Source: Mauremys mutica (taxonomy: Eukaryota > Chordata > Testudines > Geoemydidae). Taken from it: 64,000 nucleotides of DNA. The position numbers and the translations under genes are program-made. Positions 11,930 to 24,208 of the stretch are shown here, one piece after another (within the stretch, counting starts at the first letter, position 1; every line of letters starts with the position of its first letter). The notes beneath the pieces are model-generated. The model was given only the letters and a program-made list of their open reading frames with translations, was not told the origin of the DNA and did not search any database. The DNA lies in contig NC_059072.1 in the NCBI RefSeq assembly GCF_020497125.1, positions 56,888,697-56,952,696 on the forward strand, in the 5' to 3' direction.

Positions 11930-12053
11930 AAATTTCAGTGAAACTTTTAATCGATTTGGAATGTTGATCAAAAACCAAACCAAAACAAACATAAGAAAAA
12001 TTTGGGCAAAAAAAAGTTTTTTGCATAGTTTACTTCTGTTTCTGACCAGCTCA
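11930..12053. repeat. Fragment of the TAGAGCTGGTC-family AT-rich element
   Basis: AAAATTTCAGTGAAACTTTTAATCG, long A-runs, and TTCTGACCAGCTCAA at the right edge fit the same family. The left boundary is unclear. Confidence 0.35.
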
Positions 12054-12138
12054 AAGATGGCCTTTTTCACCTTTCACCAATCTTATCTTATCTTTTTAAA
12101 ATGTAAAGTTATATGACATATAGGTTTGAACACAACAT

Positions 12139-12236
12139 TGTGAGTCATGGAGTTTAAGGCTAGAAGGGACCACCAGATCCTCTAGTCTGAGTTCCTGTAA
12201 ACCATAGGCCACCAACACCACCCAGCAACCACACAC
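12139..12236 (-). mobile_element. CR1 LINE 3' end, reverse orientation
   Basis: GAGTCATGGAGTTTAAGGC, AGAAGGGACCACCAGATCC and TCTAGTCTGAGTTCCTG are the reverse complement of the standard CR1 tail. The piece is a 5'-truncated copy of about 100 bp. Confidence 0.65.
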
Positions 12237-12245
12237 TGAACCTCA

Positions 12246-13184
12246 GACTGAAATTAGATCAAAATTGTGATCTTACCCTTTGGACTTTCTTTTACTTCCC
12301 ATTTTTTTAAAGCTGATGTTGCATGCAGTATACCAGCTTCAAAAGAAGACATGCATATTTGCCACGATATATTAATAATAGACTCCTCAATTTCCAGAAA
12401 CCATACAAGAATCACTAAGTTCACTTCTGCAGCATCATGGTTTAATTATTAATCTTAAAAACAGCTCAATGATTCCTTCAAGGATTTTTTTGTCTATCTT
12501 GGGACAAGGTCTCTCACGTTCATTACAATCTTGTCCATGGGCACATTACAGAAATTATTGTATCTTGCTCACCTTTGGTGATCCTCAAAAGTCAAGCCAT
12601 GGCAGTGCCTTCAGCTTCTGGGAGATATGATCTCTTATGAGATTGTACAGTGGACATTTTCTCACCTCAGAATTCTACAGGAGTCCTGGAGATTTGGAAC
12701 TTTTCGCAACACCCCCTGGAATGTGCTTTACTCCTGAGTCTGAAGTAGGGGCTGTCAATAAAAAAAGGCAATATCAGGAAATCTTCTTAAAAAATAGTCA
12801 AACCTCGCAACATCCACAATGTCAGAAACCAACATGTCAGTTTAGGATGCCTCAATGAGGAGCCCTTTCTGTCAAGTAAATGGCTTTTCCTGGGACTAAC
12901 CTAAGCATATATTGGAACTCAAAACATCATCAAAGGCCAATGGAACCCAATTTCCAAAACCTTCAAAACAAATCTCTGCAATTCTGCTAGTGAATGGCAT
13001 CTGAACAAACCTGGTTTGTACAAACCACCAAAAATACCAAAAGCTATCCTCTGAGGGCAGAGATGGTAGAACTAGAGATAGCTGGAAAGGATACAATTCA
13101 CAATCAAAGTAGCTTACACAAAAGGAATGTTAAATAATCCAGTATGATGGCTGTGCTTCAGACTGTCTCATAGTGTGAATGTAT
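12246..13184. other. Intron, unique sequence
   Basis: No recognised repeat or exon. A 73-codon open stretch at 12637-12858 has no recognisable product. Confidence 0.4.
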
Positions 13185-13272
13185 ATTAAGGCACCCAGGT
13201 CTGATGCATCTCTCATTGAAGTCAACTTGAATCTTTAAATTGACTTCAATGAGAGATGGATCAGGCCTCTAA
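13185..13272. repeat. Palindromic repeat with 18-bp perfect arms
   Basis: ATCTCTCATTGAAGTCAA (13209-13226) is perfectly inverted at 13241-13258 around 14 nt, flanked by CAGGTCTGATGC and GGATCAGGCCTC. The CATTGAAGTCAATG-type core is the signature of the widespread foldback group in this genome. Confidence 0.55.
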
Positions 13273-14939
13273 TAAAAAAAACAATAAACGGTAAGGGAAA
13301 TGTTGTGAATCTTTCACAACAACTACTTTTCCAAGTTTAGTGTTTAAATATTTTTAAAGACATTTAAAACTGTTTCCCCCAAAATACCATATTAAATGAT
13401 TAAATAGTACTATGTAGAAACTCCTTGTTAAATTTAATGCTGGAAAATCTTGGTATTTGTTTTGTTAAAAACTTTCTTTTTAAACCAGCAATTTATTACT
13501 TAAAAGAGCATCCATGGGAACTGAAGTCCTCGATACAAAAATCAGATACTTTTGAAATATGAGACTATGTGAAGTATGGGAAAAAAACAAATTTAATCAT
13601 GGACTTTTTTCTTTTGCACTTGCATAACTTGTCTTTTTTAAAAATTGGATCAAAAAGTCACTTCGTAGGTCAAGTTTTAATACCAAGCAGACTGAAATAC
13701 CATAGCTTTTCCTTTAAAAAAAAAAGTGATGACAAATGGCCACCCTACAATAAAAAGTAAGGCAATCTTCTAGTGAAACTAGATTCCTACAAGGGGCAGA
13801 CCTTCTGCCAGTTTTAAGCTTTCTAACCTTTCAGGAAATCAAAGTGATTACTCAGTGTGATGCACACTGTTCTTGTATGACCAGTGAATCAAAAAGGACA
13901 GGGTCACAGAGCATTATTTTTCCTCTCATGTAGCAGACTATTTTGTTTTCATACCCAGTATGTAACAAGAAATGAAAACTCTGTCTTACAACATTTGCAG
14001 GTTCCTGCACTGAACATCAAGGGATGACAGGGTTCTTAAATCTTTATAGAATTTTTGTTATAAAAGAGTTAAACTCCTCAAGCACTATTAACTAGAAATA
14101 TTTATTTTCTACGATTTCCACAGATCTTCAGTGCCTTTCCTATTAATGTTGAATTTTATCATTGGTTAGGTAAGTAAGGTATTTTGAAGGTTACTGTTCC
14201 ATAAAGGTTTAAATAAAAGGCTAACGGTAGATAGTGAATAAAAGTGGATAGTTTAATGGAAAGCGGAAAGATTAATTGTGAAAAGATTAATTTATAAAAG
14301 AAAATAGAGTACTTTTAAAAAGACCAGGCTCGAATTAGGGGAAAAGTTAAATGGAATTTTACAGTGTGTGAACCTTTGGTGGTGTTCCTGTAAATAAATG
14401 ACTTAAGTCAAAGAAGCTCACTTACATATTTGAAACAACTAATAGTATGCTATTTGAAGGATGTATGGTAAAGGTTTAAAAAGGTGGAGTGAAAGGTAAC
14501 ATTCAGAAGAATAAGTGGCCTAATTTTCATATGTGCTGAGCAGGCCATCAGCTTTATACTACATGGCAAATTAGAATTCATATATGAAGTATTGTTGCCA
14601 TAATATTTAAATAATATTACCTTTAAATCAGAGTAAGATGCCTTAGAAATGCCTTTTTAGCAGTGATGAGCTCTGTTTGCTACAGTATGATAGCATATAA
14701 GTCAAAGGAAATTATAAAACTGCACTGGGAGGTGTGACTTGCCACAAAACTTTAAAAATCTGTTTCAGTGCAAGTTTAATAACTTTTGTTAAATTAAACG
14801 AGTGCCAGGAATTAGGGTTTATATCTGATGCTATAGCTATTTAAAGACCTCAGTTTTGTCAGTGAGCAAAAATAAAAAATAACGAGTTTTAAATTTCTGT
14901 TATAAAGTGGGATTTAAAAAGTCCTGGAATATAATTGAT
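13273..14939. other. Intron, AT-rich unique sequence
   Basis: No recognised repeat; a poly-A tract lies near 13717. Sequence looks ancient and repeat-poor. Confidence 0.45.
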
Positions 14940-15380
14940 TAAACCATATCCTGTCTTTCTGTTGAGCAGTCATTAATGACAGGTCACCTAACATCTTATC
15001 TCCTTCCACCCTAGCTCTGCTTGAATGGAGTATTGTGTGTCCATTACTGCTTGGAAGTGCCTGAAACTGATATAAAAGTATTAAAAAAATAGGAGAAGCA
15101 TTTTCCTGTGAGATTCAAGTTTAAAAGACTTGACTCTAATCAGAGAAGAACATTCTATCTCATTTGCTTCAGTGTAGACCTTTCTAACCACCCTCTCAGC
15201 TTCAATTAGTTTTAAACTGCCAAGGGAATGTTGACAGCTGCTTTTTCTAAACAGAGAAGGATTTAAAATTCCTCTGCAGGGCTATCCACGTGAACTTTTA
15301 CTGCTTACTAGCTTTCATGATGGAAGAATATCAGCTTAATTAGATAGCCTCTTCATGTAAAAATCAATAAATAATTTAAG
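14940..15380. promoter_or_regulatory. Candidate conserved non-coding element
   Basis: A repeat-free stretch with clustered transcription-factor-like words: GACAGCTGC (E box), CTTAATTAG (homeodomain core), CATTAATGACAGG and TCCACGTGA. It has the texture of vertebrate conserved non-coding DNA, but conservation cannot be tested from one sequence. Confidence 0.2.
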
Positions 15381-15867
15381 AACATATTTATCATAAGTTC
15401 AACCTTTACCATTGTCCCCCTACTTTATATGTGCATCCAAATAAAAGCTCTAAGGGCATTCTTAATAATGAATTAAGGCAAAGAGACTAGATTTTTGACT
15501 TCAAGATGTATCTTTCATGATAATTTTGAGTTCAACTTTAAAAATTAATTCATCTATGTTTATGATTTTTGTCATTTCATTTTAGTAATCATCTAAATTT
15601 TTTCCTTAAAGTTTTATCTTTGAAAATGTACAATTACTAGGCACTATAGTTTTTAACCTAACATGTAATTAAAACTTTATTTTTTCCGTTTAAAATTATT
15701 TGTTCTCATGATGCATATTTTTCTTTAGCAATTAACACATATAAATTGCACCTTAGGGTCTGCATATAAGGACATGTTTGGGCAGCAGTGTTACTCGACC
15801 TTCAATCTAATAATAAAAACCAGTGCCATTCTTAAACCATAATCCACATCTTATGTCTTAACTGCCT
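15381..15867. other. Intron, AT-rich, no recognised feature
   Basis: AT-rich DNA with CATGTAATTAAAACTT and similar words; nothing named. Confidence 0.45.
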
Positions 15868-16031
15868 AAGGCTCTAATAAAGAAAAGCATTTACGTAGGT
15901 GCTTAAGTTTTAAACTTAAGTGATGTCATTAGGACTTAAGCATGTGCTTAAAGTTAAGTACATGTTTACATGCTTTACTGAATTGACATGGATTTAAGCA
16001 GATGCTTAAATTCTTTGCTGAATCAAGGCCT
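15868..16031. repeat. GGCCT..AAAGCA..TTAAGTGC palindromic repeat
   Basis: Starts AAGGCTCTAATAAAGAAAAGC and ends TTTGCTGAATCAAGGCC in inverted relation, with a centre containing TTAAGCATGTGCTTAAAGTTAAG. A diverged foldback family member (also 57651-57757). Confidence 0.55.
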
Positions 16032-17689
16032 AATGTGGACAAGGTCCCCAGCTGTGCTGAAGAATGATAATTGTTGGACTTAGAGCAGAAAGGGAAAGTG
16101 GTGTCTCTTACCCAAGCAGAGTGTTTGTTATGGATGAGGATAATTGGCGCCAATAGATATATAATAAATCCATTTGAATGTAAACATTTAGGAAAACTCC
16201 TTCACACCCAGTGCTTTAAAAAACAGCCCAACTAGAAAGTTCAAACACTTGTGTAACAGATATGGACATCTGTATACATGTCACTCATGCTGCTTGTTGT
16301 TGTTGTTATTTGTTTCCGGAGACCTGCTAGTCCTTCACGTGGGACAGATTGGGAGAATGTTCCATTGGGGGGCAAACTTACATCACAATGTCTGTGTCCA
16401 TCTATGCCTTCTCCTTCTTGGTCTCAAGAAGACAATGATGGTTTAACAGATTATCTTGCAGACTGGGGCCCTGACATTGCTACATATGATATTCATTATT
16501 GTAAAGGCCATTATAAAAGACTTTGGGTTGATTTTAGGGTAGAAGCTATAAAACGGAACTTCACTAATTTACACCAGCTGAGAATCTGGCCCATTATTAT
16601 TTAGGTGACAGTTAGATTAAGGACAGTAAGGTATATAACAGTAAGTAAAGTAACAAGGAGTAGGGTGGATGGCAGATCTAGTATTTTAATGTGTCTTCAA
16701 GTAATATCAACCAGCAGGTGACCAAGGAATAGCCACCAAGGTATTCTGTTTTGGTTGGTTAGATAATAGGTTGAAGAGTGGGCTTTTCTCTTCCTCATTG
16801 CAGAATCCAAATGACATTCTTATCTTGATTATATCCCAGGTCTTGCAGAATGGCTGGTACTGGTCCCAGTTGGTTTTTATAGACTGATTTAAACTGATTA
16901 GTGACGAAGCAATCTCCATAATTCATTAATTTCTACAATACTTGGTGTCTGGTTCTGTTCCATCTGCTCTACAATCTGTAGATTATATTATGTTGTTATA
17001 TTATAAAGGAAGCCAACCTGACCCTCAGATCAGCTTGTCAATTGTCATCCCACTTCTTCCTTCTTTTTCATCTCAAAAGTATTAGAGGAGGCCAAAGATA
17101 ATTATTTCTCCTCAAAGCAACAGTTTTTATATCTCGGTCTGATTTTTGTGAGCTGCAGTGGGATGGAACAAGCACTGGGACAGGTGACTAATTGTCTCCA
17201 ATAGACATCCGACTGTGCATACTTAAAAACAGTTAGATATTTCCTCTGCTTTTGCTACCATAAACCATATTTTATGGAATTAGTTGCATTCCCATTGTGA
17301 TGTTTGGCCACAGAATATTTGTTGTTCATCGTTTTTAGGCTTTACAGAACTGGGATGTCATTTTATCACAGAACAGTTTTGAAATGTTTTTCTTGGAAAG
17401 CTGCTGTTCTTTGGGGTTCAGTGTCAGCTCCATTGTATTGTGTTCTGAATCTTTTATCTCAGGGGGGCACAGCTGGTGTTTTGGACTGAATTATCATTTT
17501 TTTCAGGAATAGTTCTTTGAAGATTCTCATAAGGAAAGGATGTCAACAACTTCCCCCCCCCCACAAAAAAAATGCTTCGGCATTGCACAGTGCTAACCCA
17601 GTCAGATACAATTTTCTAATTGCTTATACTCACCTCTTCATTCTCTCTTCTTACCTATATAGGCCCTGCTCTAGCAAAGGACTTAAGCA
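16032..17689. other. Intron, mostly unique; palindrome fragment near 16550
   Basis: The piece ACTAATTTACACCAGCTGAG with ATCTGGCCCATT near 16560-16595 is a likely remnant of the foldback group. A 108-codon frame at 16278-16604 has no domain and overlaps it. Poly-C/A tract at 17551-17570. Confidence 0.4.
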
Positions 17690-18650
17690 CGAGTAGTTGT
17701 CGCAGTGCCTGGAATAGGTCACAGCTGAGAGGGCCAATCTCAGGCCAGACTGTCAGAAAACAGGACGGACACACACAAACCAGTGGTATACTCTATAGTT
17801 AGATTTAACCAAACCAGCAACAAATGTCTGCTCCTTGATCACTATACTAGCTTATAATAGACCCACAGCTAATCCCCTTAGACACTTCAGCCTATATTAC
17901 CACCCAGACAAACTAGACTTAATGATGAAAAGTTATTAAAAGCAAAAATCATCACACATTCAATTACTCCCAGTTCCAAAGGGCCAGTCACTTACCCCAG
18001 GTCAAGGTGTACTTCAGATCTCAATAAAGACAATGCTGAAGCCACATTTTTTAGTAAACTAAAGATTTATTAGCTAAGCAAAATAAATGTATTATTGGGA
18101 GATTAAAGCAGGTAAATACACTACAAATGATCTCGGTCCAATTGCTCAGAATTCCATCCTGTCAGAAGTCATCAGTCCAGAGATGAAAGATTATTCATGT
18201 AAACTAGTATTTATATATCTTGCTCACAGCAAACAAGCTGACAGGTGTCTCCACCCATGTGGGTTTTGATGAGTAGCAGCTGCTGATGGAGCTGTGAACG
18301 TCCATTGTTGAACATGAAACGAACCTTGCTTTGAAGTTAACATTCTACTTCCTATGGATACACAAGTAATCCAGTCACAGTGATATACATAATGTAATTA
18401 CCGACCATTTGTTACAATAGGGATGGCTATGTGGGAACAATATTCAGGAAGTTCTGCACACTAAGTAACTGCTCATCTTTATACTAACAACTTTTGATCT
18501 AGGGTTATTTACTATAGGGCATGCATAGTGGCAAATAAATAACAGGATATAGTCAAGCTTAACAATACAGTTAGATCTTACAAGTGAATTGGTTTGAACA
18601 TACCATGACCTTTTAACATTCCTTTGATTTCTATTAACATGTGAGTGAAT
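17690..18650 (-). repeat. Likely decayed LTR-retrotransposon-derived repeat
   Basis: The order CACAGCTGAGAGGGCCAATC, CAGGCCAGACTGTCAG, CCAGCAACAAATG, TTACCCCAGGTCAAG and TAAACTAAAGATTTATTAGC is one I associate with a common turtle interspersed repeat. The run TAAAGATTTATTAGC on the + strand would read as a TTTATTA-type tail. No protein domain and no clear TSD. Both the class and the strand are weak inferences. Confidence 0.3.
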
Positions 18651-19674
18651 TAGCCTGCTGCCAACCCGTGAGACAGCATCACAGTAGTCCAATAGAAGTC
18701 AATGGAACTGCCCATGTAATTAAAATCAAGTCCATGACTGAGTGCTCTGCTGAATTGGGGCCCTAATCTTTTTGTTCTTTTCATAGCAGTATTTGCTTCA
18801 TGGCATCTCTCTCGATGAGACATTCGCTGGTTGAGCAGCAATTTTGCAAAAGGGCTTAAAGTAGAACTGAATACACACTTTTCCTTAAAACTTTGTGAAG
18901 ATCCTGGGTTGTTCACAAGTGTGCTTTCCCATCCTGTGAGCTATTGCACTGGTGTTTTATTTTCCCTTTATGTTATAAGTTGTTTGCACTTTATAACATG
19001 TCACTCTTATGTCATTTCCCTTCCCTCTGATTTAGCACTACCTCACTCTGCTTGCTTGTCATTCTGTTTTTCCTGTTCTCCTTCCCTATTCATTCTCTTT
19101 TAAACATTGTTTCTTCTTCTTCCCCTTTTACTTTTTAATTTTCTCTGGTTTTGTCAAATTGCTTTTCTCCTTATTTATGTTGATTGCCTCTCTCTGGTAT
19201 CTACCAGCATCAGTGTTTGAGAACTGGGCATGCGGATGGATCCTGACACCTGCTACTGGAATCCATGAGGCAACCAGGTGACAAATGTGAAAGCCAGTGG
19301 TGTTCATGCGAGAGTCAACAACCATTCATTCCTATTAAGCTTTACCAAGTGTTATATCTCCAATTCCCCTATACACAACACACAAACCCTGCAGGACAGA
19401 GTTAATACTTTAATTTGACTTTGTACTGTAGCTTTGAATTATGCCATCTCATCATGTAAGAATAAAATTCATGTTCTGTATAAACCTATTTATATTTGCA
19501 TGTGTGTATATTTATATGCACCTTAATATAAAATATATGCATGTCTCATTTTATTTTGGGAAGCAAGGAAAAAAATCCTAAATTGTGGCTACTTAGTCTT
19601 TCTCCAAACACTTCAGTGCAAAGTCTAGCAGAATATACTTGATTGTATTTGACCATCCTAAAGCCAGGGTAGGT
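18651..19674. other. Intron, pyrimidine-rich unique sequence
   Basis: T/C-rich from 18950 to 19190. An open frame at 18831-19103 is low-complexity and not a recognised protein. No exon. Confidence 0.45.
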
Positions 19675-19735
19675 TCAATTGTTATGATGATTACCATAGT
19701 GCCTAGGAGCCGTAGCTGTGGACCAGGACCAATAT
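19675..19735 (-). mobile_element. L2-like LINE 3' tail, reverse orientation
   Basis: ATTACCATAGTGCCTAGGAG followed by CTGTGGACCAGGACC is the reverse of a tail that also appears at 25920-26000 on the + strand. The order matches a widespread reptile LINE tail. Confidence 0.5.
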
Positions 19736-20227
19736 TTGAATTTGTGGATTTTGTGACAGATCCTCAGCTGCACTGGTGCTATGTCTGGAACAGCGGAGGA
19801 AGAGTTCTTTCTGTCATGATACTGGCCTCCTTAAGTGGAGGACTGGGGTAGTCAATTCTGAGCTGTGCCTACTCCATAATGCCTCTTTGTTGTCGTTCTG
19901 TATAATTCTGCATCTCTTTCTGCTCTTTCAGTAATTCTGATCACAGTTCTTGAGCTCTGAGAGTCAGCAGCAGCATGCATTGAGTGTTTACTTATGCCAC
20001 TTTGCCACTGAGACTATTCGAAGAGATGTTTTATTCTATTCAAAGAGTGTTATTTTCAGGAGTTTAGCTTTGGTGTCTGTTCTTACAGCAGTTACAACCT
20101 GAAAAATTAGATAATATCTTTGTAAATATAAAAGATGATGGTATAAATTCCCAAATTAACTCCCCAAATTAGACATAAAAGTTGTTTTAAACTATATATT
20201 GGCCAAACTCAAGATACTCCCTGAAGC
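19736..20227. other. Intron, no recognised feature
   Basis: Short open frames only; nothing recognisable. Confidence 0.4.
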
Positions 20228-20235
20228 TCCTACAC

Positions 20236-20533
20236 CAGGAGTCGGCAACCTTTCAGAAGTGGTGTGCCGAGTCTTGATTTATTCACTCTAATTTAAGGTT
20301 TCGCGTGCCAGTAATATATTTTAATGTTTTTAGAAGGTTTCTTTCCATAAGTCTAAACTATTGTTGTATGTAAAGTAAATAAGGTTTTTAAAATGTTTAA
20401 GAAGCTTCATTTAAAATTAAATTAAAATGCAGAGCCCCCCGGACCGGTGGCCAGGACCCGGGCACTGTGAGTGCCACTGGAAATCAGCTCGTGTGCCGCT
20501 TTCGGCACCCGTGCCATAGGTTGCCTACCCCGG
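20236..20533. mobile_element. hAT MITE, 298 bp
   Basis: Perfect 8-bp TSD TCCTACAC (20228-20235 and 20534-20541). Ends CAGGAGTCGGCAACCT and AGGTTGCCTACCCCGG are inverted repeats. The body has GTGGTGTGCCGAGTC and a GC-rich CCGGACCGGTGGCC segment. A recognised abundant turtle hAT family; CpGs survive, suggesting a fairly young copy. Non-coding. Confidence 0.9.
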
Positions 20534-20879
20534 TCCTACACAGTCCCTATGCTCCTGTGCTCACTTTCTCAGTGCCTTGCTCATTCTCTGTGGGGCCTCT
20601 GTCCACACATACATACCAGAAGTGCAAGTATGTTGCTAAAGAATCTATTGGCAAGTAAAATATATTTTTAACAATAATTACAGTCAAGTATCAAAACCAA
20701 ACTGAACAGCAATGTACCTCTCCTGCCTCTAGAGGTTAAAAAATGATATCCTTAAGTAGACTTTGAAATTTTGTATTGTTAATTTCTCTCTGAATTAGTC
20801 CTCATGCAGAAATATTGCTGTACTGTATTGTATACCGTACTTCAAAAGAGAAATGTATCTAACACTGTACGGATTTAAC

Positions 20880-21250
20880 TAGAGCTGAATGGGAAATGGT
20901 TTTCTGAAAAATATTCTTGTCTCAAATCGGGCTGAAAAGTTGAAATCTTTATATTTTCACAACCTGAAAAATTAAGGTCAGGTCAATTGCAACATGTTGC
21001 TTGATTTCAAAATATTTTGTTTTAGTTTTGATTTTTAATTTTTTTTACTATACACTAACTTATATTTTGAAATGAAAAGTTGTTTCAACTTAAAAAAAAT
21101 AAGACATTTTGATAGTTTTAAACTTTTTCCCCAGCATTTTTTCAAAACTGGGGAAAACTGGGGAAACTGGTGCTTTCCCACAAATAGTTTTGGTAGTTCA
21201 ACACTTTGAGAAAAAGGAATGTTTAGCCAAAAAATTCCCATCCTGCTCTC
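20880..21250. repeat. TAGAGCTG-family AT-rich hAT-like element (copy)
   Basis: Ends TAGAGCTGAATGGGAAATGG and CCATCCTGCTCTC are inverted repeats; the body is full of AAAATT/AATTTT words. Flanks GATTTAAC and TTATAAAC match at only about half the positions, so the TSD is doubtful. Confidence 0.45.
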
Positions 21251-21258
21251 TTATAAAC

Positions 21259-21474
21259 CCCTGTATTTCATATATTCATGTACTGTAATATGGGTAATAC
21301 AAGTACATTTAGCAACAAGGCACCTTTATAGTCCACTTGTAAAAGACAGCATGCATGGACCTGAAGCCGTGTTAACTATGGATTTTTGGTCCTTGTGCTG
21401 CAGAAACCTAAAGGACTTTCTTCTTTTCTACTTTTAGATATTCAAGAATATCACTATAACCAAACTCAATGAGC
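21259..21474. other. Intron, no recognised feature
   Basis: Unique sequence. Confidence 0.4.
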
Positions 21475-21625
21475 AAGGCCAGATTTTTAAAGGTGTTTAG
21501 GCACTTAGTGGGATTTTCAGAAGTACCTAGGTGCTTAACACTCACTGATTTCTGTGCGAGTTAGGTGCCTAGATGCTTTTGAAAATTCTGCTAGGCATCT
21601 AAATACCTTTAACAATCTGTCCCTA
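21475..21625. repeat. Palindromic GGCCAGATTTTTAAAGG repeat
   Basis: Left AGGCCAGATTTTTAAAGG and right ACCTTTAACAATCTGTCCC are inverted, and TTTAGGCACTTAGTGGG mirrors CTGCTAGGCATCTAAATAC. A foldback with arms of about 70 nt, of a family common in turtles. Confidence 0.6.
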
Positions 21626-22150
21626 AGCCTTTTGGTTGCACTTGGAAGCAATACTCTCTCTTTCTGTCATATACATGCACGTGCAATTATGGTGTAAACA
21701 TGATGCAAGTTGCATGTTGAGTCTAAGTTAATTAGAAAATGGGCACCCCTGGGCAAATTGCACCAGTTTGAAGTGCATACGAGTCTAACTCTACTTATTT
21801 ACTCAGGGGTAGCAGAGGAAAATACCTGCAAATAGGGTGGGTCAGTGACAGTTTTGGATCGGTCTAGCTGTATTTAATAATTCCAGTTTGATTTTATGAA
21901 CGCTGTGTTTATACCCTTAGGATTGTCTTTTGCTGTATTCTTGCATCATACCACTTGTGCTCAGAGGAGGGGGTCTGGCACCTGGGTGTCTGCCTCTGAG
22001 TGGTACATCAATAAGGACTGTCAACAATTGAATAACCTTGCACTAGCAGGACAGTGAGCTGACTAACCCCTAGGGAAACCCACTCTTCCAAGTGACCCAG
22101 TAGCCAACCAATGGATCATCTGAAGAGGGTTTGAAGTCACTGAGAGTGGT
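21626..22150. other. Intron, no recognised feature
   Basis: Unique-looking; no exon or named repeat. Confidence 0.4.
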
Positions 22151-22158
22151 CACCTGAC

Positions 22159-22419
22159 CAGGGGCGGCTCTAGGTATTTTGCTGCCCCAAGCACGGCAGG
22201 CAGGCTGCCTTTGGCGGCTTGCCTGCGGGAGGTCCCCGGTCCCGCGAATTCGGCGGCAGCCTGTGGGAGGTCCGCCGAAGTCGCGGGACCAGTGGACCCT
22301 CCGCAGGTGTGCCGCCGAAGGCAATCTGCCTTCCGCCCTCATGGCAACTGGCAGAGCGCCCCCCGCGGCTTGCTGCCCCAAGCACACACTTGGCGTGCTG
22401 GTGCCTGGAGCCGCCCCTG
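22159..22419. mobile_element. GC-rich hAT MITE, 261 bp, GGGGCGGCTC family
   Basis: Perfect 8-bp TSD CACCTGAC (22151-22158, 22420-22427). Ends CAGGGGCGGCTCTAGG and CCTGGAGCCGCCCCTG are inverted. Internal CTGCCGAA-type GC-rich repeats make it strongly foldback-like and open in several frames on both strands, which is not coding. A second copy lies at 50167-50401. Confidence 0.9.
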
Positions 22420-22427
22420 CACCTGAC

Positions 22428-22976
22428 AAAGCAGACTGCAACTTTATAAAAGGGAGGTTCTGTCATGTGTCGTCCTGAGAGAGACAGGGGAGCGAACCAG
22501 GACTGGAAGCAGAGAAGGCTGAGCAGCAGGAGAAGCAGGAATTGTGGATCCCTGACAGACACTGACCAAATTGAAAGGGCTCTTGGAGTAGTGAGGAAAC
22601 TAAAGCAGGATTTGGGTGCAGGTTTTGTTTTGTTTTTTGTTGTTGGGTGCAGGTTTAGTTCTATATAGGTCTTGTGCTGTCTAAGAGTAAAGTGTGTGTT
22701 TAGAAATTCCTTTGCAGGAACAATGCATTACTTGTTTTCACTGTCACATAGCCCTCAAAGAGGGAAACAATATACTTGAGGGTCCACAGCCTTCATGGAA
22801 CTCTGAGAACATGCAACAGCTACTGGCAAGGCTTGGGAGAGCTGGCACTTGTTTCAGGGCCGAGCCAATTGGACTGTCAGATGTGGGGTCAGTACCTGGA
22901 GTGAGTGCCTGGACACAGTCCAAAGAGACAGTGCCTAAACTCTGCACAGCCCCAGGAAGCCAAGAGCACATGGGAC
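22428..22976. other. Intron, unique sequence
   Basis: Contains a short poly-T run near 22625. Open frames here have no recognisable product. Confidence 0.4.
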
Positions 22977-22978
22977 TA

Positions 22979-23099
22979 GGGTGACCAAACAGGAAGTGTG
23001 AAAAATTAGGACAGGGTGTGGGGGATAATAGGAGCCTATAAAAGAGAAAAGCCCCAAATATCGGGACTGTTCCTATAAAATCGGGACATCTGGTCACCC
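22979..23099. mobile_element. TA-target MITE, 121 bp, GGGTGACCA family (copy 1)
   Basis: TA dinucleotides flank both sides (22977-22978, 23100-23101). Ends GGGTGACCAAACAGG and ATCTGGTCACCC are inverted. The core ATATCGGGACTGTTCC and ATAAAATCGGGACA is recognised from turtle MITEs. Non-coding. Confidence 0.8.
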
Positions 23100-23101
23100 T
23101 A

Positions 23102-24204
23102 TATAGGACTCAAGGTTTGGGTTCAGTGCATCATCCTAGAAAGTATCCACCGGGGGGAGCTCATGTAGGTTTGTAGCTCAGAATATACAAATAGACAAAA
23201 GGTGCCAAGAAGGATGGTGTACAATAAAGCAACCCCTTTTGTTTTAACTTATATACATCTAGTAATAAACAGCCCAGCACACCCAATAGCATGTGCAAAG
23301 CTCCACATACCCTTGCCCAGGGTTATATTCAAGCAGGCGGTAATTCCTACTGTGACAACAAAATGTAATTCTTTATTCCCAAAAACTAGATTAATATGGC
23401 AGCTCTGACAGGATTCTGGTCCATTTTTGATATCACTGTATATAGTGAATGCCAAAAGCAACAAATTAAACAAGATGTGTGACTTCAATGGACCTGCCAG
23501 TGACTGAGTTGCATGAAATAAGCTAGAGAAGCTTACTAGCCCATTAAAAGAGGTATTAGAAAGAGAAACAGTTCTTTTCAATTGTTTTATGACTTACTAA
23601 GCAATTTACAGTATTTAGCAGTGAGAAAACCTCTTAACACCCTCCCACGCTGCTAAGTGGCTTTGTAAATAATGGCCAGCCTCTGACCCCTTTATTTTAT
23701 CTTTTCATTGGAAGAACTTGTACTTTAGCTGAAGAGTCCTTTCTGCTCAAAACAGCTGGGGTTGAAAGAACTTACTCATTTGAAAAAGGAATGGGCTTTG
23801 GATATTTATGTGAAGAGTTCACCTATTAGCACAGCAGTATTCGGAGGGCATTTGGCAGTCTGTCCTTGACCTGGCAGTGGAATCCCTTGTTCTCATCAGT
23901 AACCAACCAAGTGAAATCTGCAGCTACATTTTTATTGTCTGACTAAACAAAACATAAATGAAATGAAGTATATTATACAAATGTAGTAAAAATACCAAAA
24001 AATGTTGAATAATGTATAAATTAGGTGGTACCAAACTGCAAGAATAAACCAAGAGCAGTTGATGCCATTCAAAATGTTACTGGCATGAATGGGGAGGATA
24101 GGAATTTTGAAAGTAGTAGATGTTCTTCTGCTTTTGGAATTCAAAGGGTCAAATGTCCCAAGTCATACCCACTGCAAGCCTACATCTGACATTAATCAAG
24201 TTTC
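23102..24204. other. Intron, unique sequence
   Basis: No recognised repeat or exon; some stretches (23450-23900) have a conserved-DNA look but nothing specific. Confidence 0.4.
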
Positions 24205-24208
24205 CTGT

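Noticed and set aside
17551..17570. Poly-C/poly-A tract as an insertion junction
   Set aside because: No TSD or repeat body next to it; simple low-complexity run.
22070..22562. Several 70-130 codon frames
   Set aside because: Cover the GC-rich hAT MITE at 22159-22419 in multiple frames and strands.
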